Assembly (NCBI RefSeq): GCF_014195505.1
Contig: NZ_JACIBV010000001.1
Coordinates: 8,556,001-8,620,000 of the forward strand
Length of the DNA: 64,000 bases
From: Nonomuraea dietziae
GTDB lineage: Bacteria; Actinomycetota; Actinomycetes; Streptosporangiales; Streptosporangiaceae
Direction: 5' to 3'
A program made the translations under genes and the position numbers. Below the pieces are notes generated by a model. The model saw only the letters and a list, made by a program, of their open reading frames with translations, searched no databases and had not been told where the DNA came from. This document shows, one piece after another, positions 24,044 through 31,492 of this stretch; the first letter of the stretch is position 1; each line of letters opens with the position of its first letter.

Positions 24044-24073
24044 AAGGGGCGCCCCCGCTCGGGGGCGCCCCTT
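24044..24073. terminator. Strong GC-rich hairpin, likely bidirectional terminator
   Basis: Arms AAGGGGCGCCCCC and the exact complement close a 4-base GCTC loop. It lies 14 bp after the stop of the minus-strand gene at 24087, so it probably ends that transcript. It could also stop readthrough from the sigma operon. Confidence 0.75.
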
Positions 24074-24086
24074 CCACGTTGACGCG

Positions 24087-24281
24087 CTAGCGGCGCGTAC
24101 GGCGCCAGCCGCCGCCTCTGTAGCTGCTGACGCTGGCAGTGCCGATTCCCGCCTGATGAAGGGCGAGCAGGCACAGGCCGAGCAGCGCGAAGGCCATACC
24201 GCTGATCCCCGCGATCCTCGTGTTGAGCAGATCGAGCAGGAAGCCCAGCCCGAAAATGATCGCGGCCACGATGGCGAGCAT
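24087..24281 (-). CDS. Small membrane protein with two hydrophobic segments
   Basis: 64 residues: 'MLAIVAAIIFGLGFLLDLLN' (first membrane segment), then 'ISGMAFALLGLCLLALHQAG' (second), and a short basic tail RRTRR. This is a common actinobacterial small membrane protein type without known function. It follows the gene ending at 24288 by 6 bp and probably belongs to the same transcript. The real frame is confirmed by hydrophobic Leu/Ile/Val codons and the ATG. Confidence 0.65.
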   Translation of the reverse strand: MLAIVAAIIFGLGFLLDLLNTRIAGISGMAFALLGLCLLALHQAGIGTASVSSYRGGGWRRTRR

Positions 24282-24287
24282 GTCAGA

Positions 24288-25076
24288 TCACCTCTCTCCC
24301 GAACCGAGCGTGAGCAGCCGTTCGAGCATCTCGCGGTATTCGCGCAGGGCCAGGCGCAGCTGCTCGGTCTCGCCCTCACCTGCGTTCTTCCATCTGTCGC
24401 GCATCTCCGTCGTGCGGGCGGTCAGGGTGGAGACCAGCTCCTCCACCAGGAGGTCGGCTCGCTCGACCGACTCTCGAGGGTCGTCGACGAACGAGGCCTG
24501 CAGTTCGCGCCAGCGGGTGCGGACCTGCTCCGGGTCCTGGTCGAGCAGGTGCCCCGAGCGGACGGGCGCGCGCTGCCCTTCAGGCTGCTCCCCGGCCGGC
24601 GTCGCCGTCCCGGCGGGCTCGGTCGTGGACGGGGTGGCGGGCTCGATGGTGGCATCGGCGGCGGACCCTGTCGTGGATCCCGCCTCGGGCCCCGCCATGG
24701 GCTGAGTGCCGGCGTCGGTGGTCCCCGCGACCAGGACGTCACCCGTCCTGTCGTAGGGGTCCCTGTAGCGAGGGTCCGGCGTCTGGTCGTCCTGGCTCAG
24801 GTCGTCCCTGGCCACGTCGTCCCTGGTCACGTCGTCCCTGGTCAGGTCGTTCTGGGCCAGGTCGTTCCGGGCGGGGGCGTCCCTCAGCCGGTCGTCCTGG
24901 ATCCGGTCGTCCCTGGTCTGGCCCTCCCAGGTCTGGCCGTGCGCGGACCTGGTGTCGGCCGTCGCCTGGAAGTCACGATCGGCCGGGTCGTCCACGGCGT
25001 CGGGGTCGTCCCGCCTATCGTCGACGCGCTGTTGTGGCACCTGGAGCTCATCCTCTATGTGCCGGCGCTCATCCAT
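24288..25076 (-). CDS. Soluble helical protein with Arg-Asp-Asp repeats, paralogous to its neighbour
   Basis: 262 residues. The first 100 are highly charged, with about ten copies of a five-residue theme of the type 'TRDDV' or 'ARDDL' (residues about 48-95). A disordered Thr/Ala/Pro/Gly part follows. The C-terminal 90 residues are helical ('VRTRWRELQASFVDDPRESV', 'ERADLLVEELVSTL', 'LRLALREYREMLERLLTLG'). They resemble the C-terminal part of the protein at 25081 ('WLEVQERFVDAPGFAVTEAD'). ATG 25076 has GGAGG before it and overlaps the upstream stop region. The neighbour is membrane-anchored, so the two could form a complex. The function is unknown. Confidence 0.65.
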   Translation of the reverse strand: MDERRHIEDELQVPQQRVDDRRDDPDAVDDPADRDFQATADTRSAHGQTWEGQTRDDRIQDDRLRDAPARNDLAQNDLTRDDVTRDDVARDDLSQDDQTPDPRYRDPYDRTGDVLVAGTTDAGTQPMAGPEAGSTTGSAADATIEPATPSTTEPAGTATPAGEQPEGQRAPVRSGHLLDQDPEQVRTRWRELQASFVDDPRESVERADLLVEELVSTLTARTTEMRDRWKNAGEGETEQLRLALREYREMLERLLTLGSGER

Positions 25077-25080
25077 ATCG

Positions 25081-25656
25081 TCACCGTCCTCCGGGTTCGT
25101 GACGGGTGTGGTGGGGGGAATCGTTCTGCAGCAACTCTTCGAACAGCGCGCGGTAGTGCACCATCGCCTGGCGGAGCTCCTCGGTGGAGGCCTCCTTCCT
25201 GGCGGCGCGCCCGCTGATCTCGTGAGCCTGCCGGTAGCGGTCGAGCGTGGCGCTGTGGCCCACCGACAGGGTGGAGACCTTCTCCTCGAAGTCATTGGTC
25301 GGATAGCCGCGGTCGCTCATGACCGAGGTCACCAGCTGGTCGGCCTCCGTCACCGCGAAACCCGGCGCGTCGACGAAGCGCTCCTGCACTTCGAGCCAGC
25401 GCTTGGCGTAGTTGTCCCTGGCGTCGGAGTCGAGGGGGCGGATGTCGAGCTCGGCGAAGCGCTGCTCGCGGGCCAGCATCTCCTGTTCGGCCTCACGCCT
25501 GCTCTCGTGTTCGGAGACCATGCGTTCGTACTCTGGGCCGAATCGGTCGCGGAGGCGAGCCCGGCGTTGCTGTTGCAGGACGACGTAGCCGATCGCGGCG
25601 ATGGCTGCCACCACCACCACGACGACGGCCACCCAGATCAGAGTTTCCGTGGTCAT
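25081..25656 (-). CDS. Membrane-anchored helical protein
   Basis: 191 residues. Residues 5-27 are a single membrane helix ('TLIWVAVVVVVVAAIAAIGY') followed by 'VVLQQQRRARLRDRFGPEY'. The rest is soluble and helical: 'EHESRREAEQEMLAREQRF', 'RWLEVQERFVDAPGF', 'RGYPTNDFEEKVSTLSVGHS', 'LRQAMVHYRALFEELL'. The 'EYERMV' linker and C-terminal block are typical of a conserved actinobacterial family of membrane proteins without assigned function. ATG 25656 is chosen because it opens the membrane helix. It is translationally close to the downstream paralogue, whose start is 4 bp after its stop. Confidence 0.68.
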   Translation of the reverse strand: MTTETLIWVAVVVVVVAAIAAIGYVVLQQQRRARLRDRFGPEYERMVSEHESRREAEQEMLAREQRFAELDIRPLDSDARDNYAKRWLEVQERFVDAPGFAVTEADQLVTSVMSDRGYPTNDFEEKVSTLSVGHSATLDRYRQAHEISGRAARKEASTEELRQAMVHYRALFEELLQNDSPHHTRHEPGGR

Positions 25657-25734
25657 CAGACGCCTCCGGGTCTGTCGTGATGGACCGTGATTGGCCATGC
25701 GACTGCCCCGCAGACAAGTGTCGAAACGCCGCGA

Positions 25735-26190
25735 TCAGCCTGGTTCGACGGCCTTCAAGGCGCTTTCCAACATCCGGGCGACATGTGAGCCCGATGGGGA
25801 GGCAGGGATCTCCGTGAATCCGTTCGCGGGGTCGTAGGCCACGTCGAGACCCTGTTCGGCCAGCCTGCGCGCCCACCGCACGGCGGTGTTGAGCCGCTCG
25901 GGAGCCACCCGCCCGCCCTGCGCGGCGACGGAGAGATTGCGCAGGTTCGTCGCGGGCCCCGACTGGGCATGCGCGCGGCTGAGAGTCCACGGCAGCGCCG
26001 CGCCGTGGTCCATCTGCGGCTTGGCCAGGCCCGCGGCCCGCTTGGCCTGCAGGACCCCCGACTCGCTGACGCCGAAGTGCGCCGCCAGCGCCTGCACGCT
26101 CATCCCCGCCTCGACCAGCCGGGCCAGCTCGGCTCTGTCGATCGTCGGCCTTCGACCCACCACGCCCTCCACGCTCGCTGTGCCGTCCAT
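25735..26190 (-). CDS. Helix-turn-helix domain protein
   Basis: 151 residues. Residues 13-50 hold a helix-turn-helix: 'RPTIDRAELARLVEAGMSVQ' and 'ALAAHFGVSESGVLQAKRA'. The rest is helical ('LNTAVRWARRLAEQGLDVAY', 'GFTEIPASPSGSHVARMLES'). It probably binds DNA as a small regulator; its targets are unknown. The ATG at 26190 lies 2 bp after the stop of the FAD monooxygenase gene, so they are likely one transcript. A long overlapping minus-strand frame extending to 27117 is an artefact. Confidence 0.6.
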   Translation of the reverse strand: MDGTASVEGVVGRRPTIDRAELARLVEAGMSVQALAAHFGVSESGVLQAKRAAGLAKPQMDHGAALPWTLSRAHAQSGPATNLRNLSVAAQGGRVAPERLNTAVRWARRLAEQGLDVAYDPANGFTEIPASPSGSHVARMLESALKAVEPG

Positions 26191-26192
26191 TC

Positions 26193-27338
26193 TCACAGGT
26201 CGATGTGGTGGCGGTACATCCACGCGAGGGACTCGTCGCCCGCCGACCTTCTGAGGAAGACGGGGAGCATCAGATCCCTGAGGACCCTGGCGACGGGTCC
26301 CGCCGCCTTGCGGTCGCTGATCTTCCTCGACCAGGCCACCACCCGCTCGACGCGGGCGCGCCGCCGGCGCTCGTAGCTCTCGAAGGCAGCGGTGTGGCCG
26401 GGCTCCGCGCGCAGGCAGGCGGCCAGCACTATCGCGTCCTCGATCGCCATCGAGGCGCCCTGTCCCGAGCTGGGTGAGGTGGCGTGCGCGGCGTCGCCGG
26501 TGAGCAGCACCCTGCCACGGTGCCAGGTCGGCACAGGGGGCAGGTCGTGGATCGGCAGGCCGGGATCCACGCTGCCGCGGCGGACGAGGTCGGCGAAGCG
26601 GTCGTCGTCGCCCGCGAGCGCCTCGGCGAGCGCGGCCCGCCAGTCGGCGGGCTCGTCGCCGAGCCGGCGCGGCAGGTTGGCGAACCACCAGGTCTTGCCC
26701 GAGGCGGCCACGGTGTAGCCGAAGAAGGCCTTCCTGCCGAAGACCATGTTGTAGACGCCCGGCTCGCCGGTGACGCCGGCGTCCTCGACGATGCCGCCGA
26801 GGTTGTACAGGCCGCTGTAGCGGGGCGCGGGCGCGGCCTGGTCGAGGAGGGTACGGGTGCGCGAGTGCAGGCCGTCGGCGGCGACGATGATGTCGCCGGT
26901 GGCCTCGGCGCCGTTCTCGAAGCGGGCGGTGACGCCCTTCTCGCTCTCCTCGTAGGAGACCAGGCGCCTGCCGTACGTGATCGGTATCCCCCGGCCGAGG
27001 GCCTCGTCGCGCACGACGCGGTAGAGGTCGGAGCGCTGGATGGTGTGGCTGACGGTGCCGTCGTCCAGGGCCAGGCCGTTGGCGACCTCGCCGAGCCGCC
27101 TGCCCGTGCCGCTCCACATGACCATGCGAGGCGTGGGGATCCCCGCCGCCATGACCGCCTTGTGGGCGTCGAGGGTACGCAGGGCGTCCAGGCCGTTGGA
27201 GGCGACGTTCAGGAACGAGCCGACGTCGTCGGCGGTCTGGTCGTAGGCCTCGAAGATCTCCGCGTCGATGCCCACCTGCCGGAGCGCCATCGCCGTTGCC
27301 GGACCGCCGATGCCGCAGCCGATGATCAGAGCCTTCAT
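26193..27338 (-). CDS. FAD-dependent aromatic-type monooxygenase
   Basis: 381 residues with the flavoprotein hydroxylase plan. The dinucleotide-binding motif is 'ALIIGCGIGGPATAMALRQVG' (in part) at the N-terminus. The 'DG' motif is 'IIVAADGLHSRTRTL' near residue 155. The 'GD' motif is 'RVLLTGDAAHATSPSSGQGA' near residue 285. The family hydroxylates aromatic or polyketide substrates, or drugs such as tetracyclines and rifamycins, with NAD(P)H and O2; the substrate here is unknown. The divergent MarR-type gene and the operator between them suggest induction by a small phenolic or antibiotic-like compound. Confidence 0.86.
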   Translation of the reverse strand: MKALIIGCGIGGPATAMALRQVGIDAEIFEAYDQTADDVGSFLNVASNGLDALRTLDAHKAVMAAGIPTPRMVMWSGTGRRLGEVANGLALDDGTVSHTIQRSDLYRVVRDEALGRGIPITYGRRLVSYEESEKGVTARFENGAEATGDIIVAADGLHSRTRTLLDQAAPAPRYSGLYNLGGIVEDAGVTGEPGVYNMVFGRKAFFGYTVAASGKTWWFANLPRRLGDEPADWRAALAEALAGDDDRFADLVRRGSVDPGLPIHDLPPVPTWHRGRVLLTGDAAHATSPSSGQGASMAIEDAIVLAACLRAEPGHTAAFESYERRRRARVERVVAWSRKISDRKAAGPVARVLRDLMLPVFLRRSAGDESLAWMYRHHIDL

Positions 27339-27358
27339 CGTGATATCCTCTCCATATT

Positions 27359-27380
27359 ATTTAGTTCGGCCGAACGAAAT
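27359..27380. promoter_or_regulatory. MarR operator palindrome
   Basis: A 22-bp near-perfect palindrome: ATTTAGTTCGG is followed by CCGAACGAAAT, and only one base pair breaks the symmetry. It lies between the divergent FAD monooxygenase (start 27338) and MarR (start 27402) genes, 21 bp from each. Size and place are typical for a MarR dimer site controlling both genes. Confidence 0.75.
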
Positions 27381-27401
27381 ATATGCGGGAGAGGGCAGGG
27401 C

Positions 27402-27878
27402 GTGTCAACGGATATTTCGGATAACCGAAAGAAACTTCTCGAGTCGCTCTTCCTGGCAGGGCGGGAGAACAGCAACGCCGCGGTCATGTTCCACACCGCC
27501 GTGGGGGCGCGCATGGGGCTTGGCATGACGGAGGAGAAGGCGCTCGACCTGCTCCAGCGGCACGGGCCGCTGACCGCGGGAGAGCTGTGTGAGTACACGG
27601 GACTCGCGCCCGCCTCCGTCAGCGGGCTGATCGACCGGCTGGAGGCCAAGGGGCTGGTGCGCCGCATCCGCGACGCCCGCGACCGGCGGAAGGTCATCGT
27701 GGAGGTGGACCACGAGAAGCTCGCCGGATTCGGCGAGCTCTTCGACGAGCTGGTGGCGGGGCTGACCGAGCTCTACCTCGGTTACAGCGACGAGCAGCTG
27801 GAGCTGATCCTCGACTTCCTGACCCGCGCCACGGCCGTCCAGCGCGCCGCCACATCGAGCCTCGACGCCGCTCTCTGA
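27402..27878 (+). CDS. MarR-family transcriptional regulator
   Basis: 158 residues with a winged helix. The recognition part is 'GPLTAGELCEYTGLAPASVS' and the wing 'VRRIRDARDRRKVIVEV'. Helices at both ends form the dimer interface ('LESLFLAGRENSNAAVMFHT'; 'EQLELILDFLTRATAVQRAA'). GTG 27402 has a GGGAGAGGGCAGG ribosome region. It probably represses itself and the divergent monooxygenase through the palindrome at 27359-27380. Confidence 0.87.
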   Translation: MSTDISDNRKKLLESLFLAGRENSNAAVMFHTAVGARMGLGMTEEKALDLLQRHGPLTAGELCEYTGLAPASVSGLIDRLEAKGLVRRIRDARDRRKVIVEVDHEKLAGFGELFDELVAGLTELYLGYSDEQLELILDFLTRATAVQRAATSSLDAAL

Positions 27879-27941
27879 GAGTTCGTTGACAAATTATTTT
27901 TTCGGTGGGAGGCTCGGGGCACCGACCTTGAGGAGCGCATC

Positions 27942-28391
27942 GTGAACTTCACCGCCGAACTCATCGGAACAGGCAGGACCACGACCGGCCTTCAGGTGCC
28001 GGAGGAGGTCGTCAAAGGTCTGGGTGGCGACGGTCGTCCCAAGGTCACCGTCACGCTCAACGGGTTCGTCTTCCGCTCCTCGATCGCCAGGATGGGCGGG
28101 GACTACTGGCTGGGTGTCAGCGCGGAACGGCGTGAGGCGGCGGGCGTCGCCGCCGGCGACGTCCTCGACGTCCAGGTCGAGCTGGACGTCGAGGAGCGCA
28201 CGGTCGACGTCCCCGCCGACCTCGCCGGGGAGCTGGAGGCCGACGCCGGGGCCAAGGCGTTCTGGGACACGCTCTCCTACAGCAGGCGCCGCTGGTTCGT
28301 GCTCTCGGTCGAGGGCGCGAAGCAGCCCGAGACCCGCCGCCGCAGGGTCGCCAGGGCGATGGAGCTGCTGGGGCAGCGCCGTAGCGGCTGA
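27942..28391 (+). CDS. DUF1905 / YdeI-OmpD-associated family protein
   Basis: 149 residues. Residues 1-90 are a DUF1905 beta-barrel: 'MNFTAELIGTGRTTTGLQVP', 'KVTVTLNGFVFRSSIARMGG', 'VSAERREAAGVAAGDVLDV'. The C-terminal 55 residues match the YdeI/OmpD-associated helical part ('AKAFWDTLSYSRRRWFVLSV', 'RRRRVARAMELLGQ'). The function is unsettled; the C-terminal domain has been linked to bacteriocin protection in other species. It follows MarR by 63 bp, with a possible promoter TTGACA..TTTTTT-like sequence at 27885-27905. Confidence 0.8.
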   Translation: MNFTAELIGTGRTTTGLQVPEEVVKGLGGDGRPKVTVTLNGFVFRSSIARMGGDYWLGVSAERREAAGVAAGDVLDVQVELDVEERTVDVPADLAGELEADAGAKAFWDTLSYSRRRWFVLSVEGAKQPETRRRRVARAMELLGQRRSG

Positions 28392-28395
28392 GCCC

Positions 28396-29274
28396 TTATC
28401 CGCCGGTCAGAGGGAAGCCCGCCGCGTGGAGAGCGTCGGCCAGCAGTCCCACCTGCTCGAGCCCTGACGAGGTGGGATAGAGCACCACGTCGGTGACTCC
28501 CGCGGCCCGCAGGGCCGTCAGCTCGGCCCGCAGGTGCTCGCTGGTGGTCAGCGTGTCGGCGCGGACCATGGAGAAGAAGGCGTCCCCGTAGTAGTGACGG
28601 AGGTACTCGTCGGCGACGGGGTCCGCGCCGTGACCGAGGCCGAAGTACCGCCCGGTCATGACACGCGGACGCCCAGGCCGTCCGGCCCCTTCCCAGACGC
28701 CGCGTACGGCGGCCGCCCCCTCCTGGAGCACGGAGAGCCCGAACAGCGGGGCCACCCAGCCCTCACCGTGCGTGGCCGCCCGGGCGAAGGCCGCCGGCAC
28801 CAGCCCGCCGAACAGGAGCGCGGGCCGTCCTTCGGGAAGCTCGGGCATCGGACCGCCCTGGCCGCCCAGCTTGCCCGCCCACACCTGCGCCAGCGTCTCC
28901 AGCGTCGAAGCCCACAGCGCCGCCCCGCCCTTCTGCGAGACCTGGCCGGCGGCGAAGTCCTCCGGCCACCCGCCGAGCCCGAGCCCCGCGGTGAGGCGTC
29001 CGCCCGAGATCCGCTCCACCGAGGCCAGCTGCTTGGCCAGCAGGACCGGGTTGTTGCGCCAGCCGACGTTGAGCACCGTGGTGACCAGCTCGACCCGCGA
29101 GGTACGGGCAGCGGCGGCGGCCAGCGCCGTCAACGGTTCCAGATTGTCGTAGACGAGCCTGTCGATCACGCCGACGGCGTCGAAACCGGCGCGTTCACTG
29201 TCGGCCGCCCACTGTCCCAGCGTGGTCATGTCGGTACCGGGCACCGCGGCGGGCAGGCCCACGCCGATCCTCAT
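28396..29274 (-). CDS. LLM-class F420-dependent oxidoreductase
   Basis: About 292 residues, luciferase-like TIM barrel. Typical parts are 'MRIGVGLP' at the start, 'ADSERAGFDAVGVIDRL', 'RVELVTTVLNVGWRNNPVLL', 'LASVERISGGRLTAGLGLGG' and 'EGWVAPLFG'. The family reduces or oxidises substrates with coenzyme F420 or flavin. ATG 29274 is where conservation begins; ATG 29355 would add 27 less conserved residues, and neither has a strong ribosome site. It is divergent from another F420-type enzyme at 29451. Confidence 0.82.
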   Translation of the reverse strand: MRIGVGLPAAVPGTDMTTLGQWAADSERAGFDAVGVIDRLVYDNLEPLTALAAAAARTSRVELVTTVLNVGWRNNPVLLAKQLASVERISGGRLTAGLGLGGWPEDFAAGQVSQKGGAALWASTLETLAQVWAGKLGGQGGPMPELPEGRPALLFGGLVPAAFARAATHGEGWVAPLFGLSVLQEGAAAVRGVWEGAGRPGRPRVMTGRYFGLGHGADPVADEYLRHYYGDAFFSMVRADTLTTSEHLRAELTALRAAGVTDVVLYPTSSGLEQVGLLADALHAAGFPLTGG

Positions 29275-29450
29275 GCGGTCTGTCGTGCCGCGCTCCCCGA
29301 ACCCCGATCTGCCAGACTCGGAGGCGCCGGCCCTCATGTCGTCCCTGTCAGTCATGCGGCCGAACGTACGCACCATAACCCCTGCGGCTCTTGTACGAAT
29401 CAGCCGCGCCCGCAGCGGCGGGTGGCGGCACGATCCCGAGGAGAGGCCTC

Positions 29451-29867
29451 ATGTCGTTCACCGACGAGGAGATCGCCTACCTGCGGTCCCAGCCGCTCGC
29501 GCGCCTGGCGACCTGTTCCGCCGACGGGCAGCCCGACGTGGTCCCGACCGCGTTCGAGTTCGACGGCGCCCACTTCTGGATCGGCGGAGGTCCGACCGTC
29601 GTGGCCACCCGCAAGTTCCGCAACGTCGAGGCGGGCGGCCACCAGGTCGCCCTGGTCATCGACGACCTGGTCTCCCTCGACCCCTTCGTCGCGCGGGGCA
29701 TCAGGATCTACGGCCATGCCGAGCAGCCGTTCGAACGGGTGGGAATGGTTGGGCCCGGCATCTTCATCCGCATCACCCCGACCGTCTCGTGGAGCTGGAA
29801 CCTGGAGGGCGAGCCCGTCGGCGACACCTGGTACGAGTCGCGCAAGACCGTCCACAAGAGCGTCTAG
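29451..29867 (+). CDS. PPOX-class F420-dependent oxidoreductase
   Basis: 138 residues forming the small split beta-barrel that binds F420 or FMN. Visible parts are 'MSFTDEEIAYLRSQPLARLA', 'DVVPTAFEFDGAHFWIGGG', 'TRKFRNVEAGGHQVALVIDD' and 'GIRIYGHAEQP'. The end 'TWYESRKTVHKSV' is unusual but intact. ATG 29451 is preceded by GAGGAGAGG. The physiological substrate is unknown. Confidence 0.82.
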   Translation: MSFTDEEIAYLRSQPLARLATCSADGQPDVVPTAFEFDGAHFWIGGGPTVVATRKFRNVEAGGHQVALVIDDLVSLDPFVARGIRIYGHAEQPFERVGMVGPGIFIRITPTVSWSWNLEGEPVGDTWYESRKTVHKSV

Positions 29868-30143
29868 GCGGCCTCGGCGGCCCTGGAACGCCCTGCCGAT
29901 GTGCGCGGAGGCGTTGTCCGGCACGACACGCGCGCCATGACCGGTTCGCACTCCAGCAGGTTGACGACGTGCGGCGCACTCAGGCCGGCACCATCGGCCC
30001 CGGCCCGGCAGCCGAAGGCGCTCCAAGCGCCGCCGTCCGGTACGCGGCAGAGCACGCTGCCGCGGCTCGACCTGCTGCTCGGTGTCAACTCCGCCGTCGT
30101 CGGCAGCGACCACCCCAATGGGGAGTGGACCTCAGCGGGACCG

Positions 30144-30431
30144 TCAGCGTGAGACAAGGAAGTGGACCTCGCGGGGCCTGACCTCCAGGTCGCTCAGGCC
30201 GTCGGGGGTCGCGTCCATCTCGCGGGCGAGTTCGGCCGTCGCCAAGAAGGCCTCCTCGGACTCGAACGCGCCCGTGGTGACGACGGCGTCGCCGTCCGGG
30301 GTGACCCAGACCCCGACGGACTCGAAGCCAGGCTGCCGTCGCATCGCCTCGGCGACCTGGTGGCACTCGGCGAGGAACGCGTCGACGTGCTCGGGGGCGG
30401 GGTAGTGGAAGGCGACGAAACCGAAGGACAT
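30144..30431 (-). CDS. Antibiotic-biosynthesis-monooxygenase-like small protein
   Basis: 95 residues with the dimeric alpha-beta barrel (ABM-like) pattern: 'MSFGFVAFHYPAPEHVDAFL', 'CHQVAEAMRRQPGFESVGVW', 'DAVVTTGAFESEEAFLAT' and 'REVHFLVSR'. Such proteins are cofactor-free monooxygenases or stress-response proteins. It is divergent from the TetR gene at 30529 with two operator-like palindromes between, so it is the likely regulated target. The gap of 276 bp to its left (29868-30143) holds nothing I recognise. Confidence 0.72.
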   Translation of the reverse strand: MSFGFVAFHYPAPEHVDAFLAECHQVAEAMRRQPGFESVGVWVTPDGDAVVTTGAFESEEAFLATAELAREMDATPDGLSDLEVRPREVHFLVSR

Positions 30432-30448
30432 GATGGGTCCCCTCTCGG

Positions 30449-30502
30449 GTTATACGATACCGTACAACGTGAGGCTAGACCTGTTATACGGCGTCGTACA
30501 AC
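30449..30502. promoter_or_regulatory. Two TetR operator-like palindromes
   Basis: Two 20-bp sites at 30449-30468 and 30483-30502 share GTTATACG and CGTACAAC as half-sites around a 4-bp centre (ATAC and GCGT). Each is an imperfect palindrome. Centres are 34 bp apart, about three helical turns. They lie between the divergent ABM-like gene and the TetR gene, so both are probably repressed from here. Confidence 0.8.
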
Positions 30503-30528
30503 ACGGGACAGAGTGAGGTGGGCCACAG

Positions 30529-31161
30529 ATGGGCGCGTTGCGCACACGCCGGGAGCAGTGGATCGAGGAGGGGCTGCGGGCGCTGGCCGCAGGCGGTGTG
30601 GACGCGGTGCGGGTCGAGGCGCTCGCCAAGGCGCTGGGGGTGACCAAGGGAGGCTTCTACGGCTACTTCGCCGACCGTGACGCACTGCTGACCCAGATGC
30701 TGGACACCTGGGAGCGCGAGAGCATCGACGACGTGATCGAGCGAGTCGAGCGGGAGGGCGGCAACCCCCGCGACAAGGTCCGCCTGGCCGGGCAGCTCAC
30801 CTTCTCCAGCGACCGCCTGCTGCCCATCGACCTGGCCATCCGCGAATGGGCCCGCCGCGACCGCACCGTCGCTGACCGCCTGCGCCGCGTGGACAACAAG
30901 CGCATGCAGTTGGCGCGCGACGCGATCAGCACCTTCTGCGCCGACCCCGACGAGGTCGAGGCGCGCGCCCTGCTCGCCTTCTGCACGGCCATCGGCAGCC
31001 ACTTCCTCGCCGCCGACCACCCCGGCCACACCCGCGCTCCGGTCATCGCCCGCGCCGCCGACATCATCCTCGACGTCCCGCACGGCCACCCTGGTGCGGA
31101 ATCCCTCACCGGTTCCCAGGCCCCGGGCCCTGGCCACGCCGGCAACGCCGCGGGCTCATGA
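30529..31161 (+). CDS. TetR/AcrR-family transcriptional repressor
   Basis: 210 residues. The DNA-binding part is 'WIEEGLRALAAGGVDAVRVE' and 'ALAKALGVTKGGFYGYFADRDALL' (in part), with the usual 'GGFYGYF' recognition helix. The C-terminal ligand domain contains 'LAIREWARRDRTVADRLRRV' and 'ALLAFCTAIGSHFLAADH'. The last 30 residues are Gly/Pro/Ala-rich and may be disordered. It very likely binds the two sites at 30449-30502. Confidence 0.87.
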   Translation: MGALRTRREQWIEEGLRALAAGGVDAVRVEALAKALGVTKGGFYGYFADRDALLTQMLDTWERESIDDVIERVEREGGNPRDKVRLAGQLTFSSDRLLPIDLAIREWARRDRTVADRLRRVDNKRMQLARDAISTFCADPDEVEARALLAFCTAIGSHFLAADHPGHTRAPVIARAADIILDVPHGHPGAESLTGSQAPGPGHAGNAAGS

Positions 31162-31202
31162 CGCGCCAGCCAGGCCGAGGCGGTGCGGCGCGCTTCTGAT
31201 CC

Positions 31203-31301
31203 CTAGAAGGCGCCCATGAGGAGGTTCGCCGCCGACACCAGCGCTGAACCGGCCATCGCCACGATCAGGACCGCGCAGACGATCTTCACCCAAGGTCGCA
31301 T
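31203..31301 (-). CDS. Very small single-pass membrane protein
   Basis: 32 codons: 'MRPWVKIVCAVLIVAMAGSA' then 'LVSAANLLMGAF' and stop. A basic N-terminus leads into one hydrophobic helix. The codons are G/C-ending, which random antisense DNA would not show so regularly with hydrophobic residues. AAGG lies very close upstream, so initiation may be weak. It could be a small regulatory membrane peptide; this needs confirmation by conservation. Confidence 0.4.
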   Translation of the reverse strand: MRPWVKIVCAVLIVAMAGSALVSAANLLMGAF

Positions 31302-31492
31302 GCCTTCATTCTGCTGCGCGACCCCGTCAGGAACCAAGTCGGCCCTGGACCGGCCCAAGCGCTCGACCCCATGACCGACTGAAGCATTCTTCGACCCCCG
31401 GACAAGCCTCTTCCGGCCACACCGGGCCGGTCGACCTCCTGATCCAATCTACTAGAGTGCTTAGTGAGTAAATAGCCGTCGCAGGGGGAGTG

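Larger units (their letters stand above)
23513..24086. other. Gene-free region containing tandem repeats
   Basis: 574 bp with no convincing gene. 23612-23758 holds a 48-bp tandem repeat (listed separately), and shorter echoes (GGGATCCGCTTTCGG twice near 23776-23804; GGCTACCC) lie on both sides. Open frames run through it in several directions, but their periodic content comes from the repeat. A strong hairpin ends the region at 24044-24073. Confidence 0.5.

Noticed and set aside
23540..24082. A plus-strand frame with 16-residue repeats
   Set aside because: Periodicity comes from the 48-bp DNA repeat; there is no ribosome site, and composition outside the repeat is random-like.
25735..27117. 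A 460-codon minus-strand frame spanning two genes
   Set aside because: Only its last 151 codons (25735-26190) are a real gene; the rest is an Arg-rich shadow of the FAD monooxygenase.
29868..30143. Possible gene remnant on the minus strand ('LSAPHVVNLLECEPVMARVS')
   Set aside because: Some coding-like character in one frame, but it is too short and matches no family I can name.
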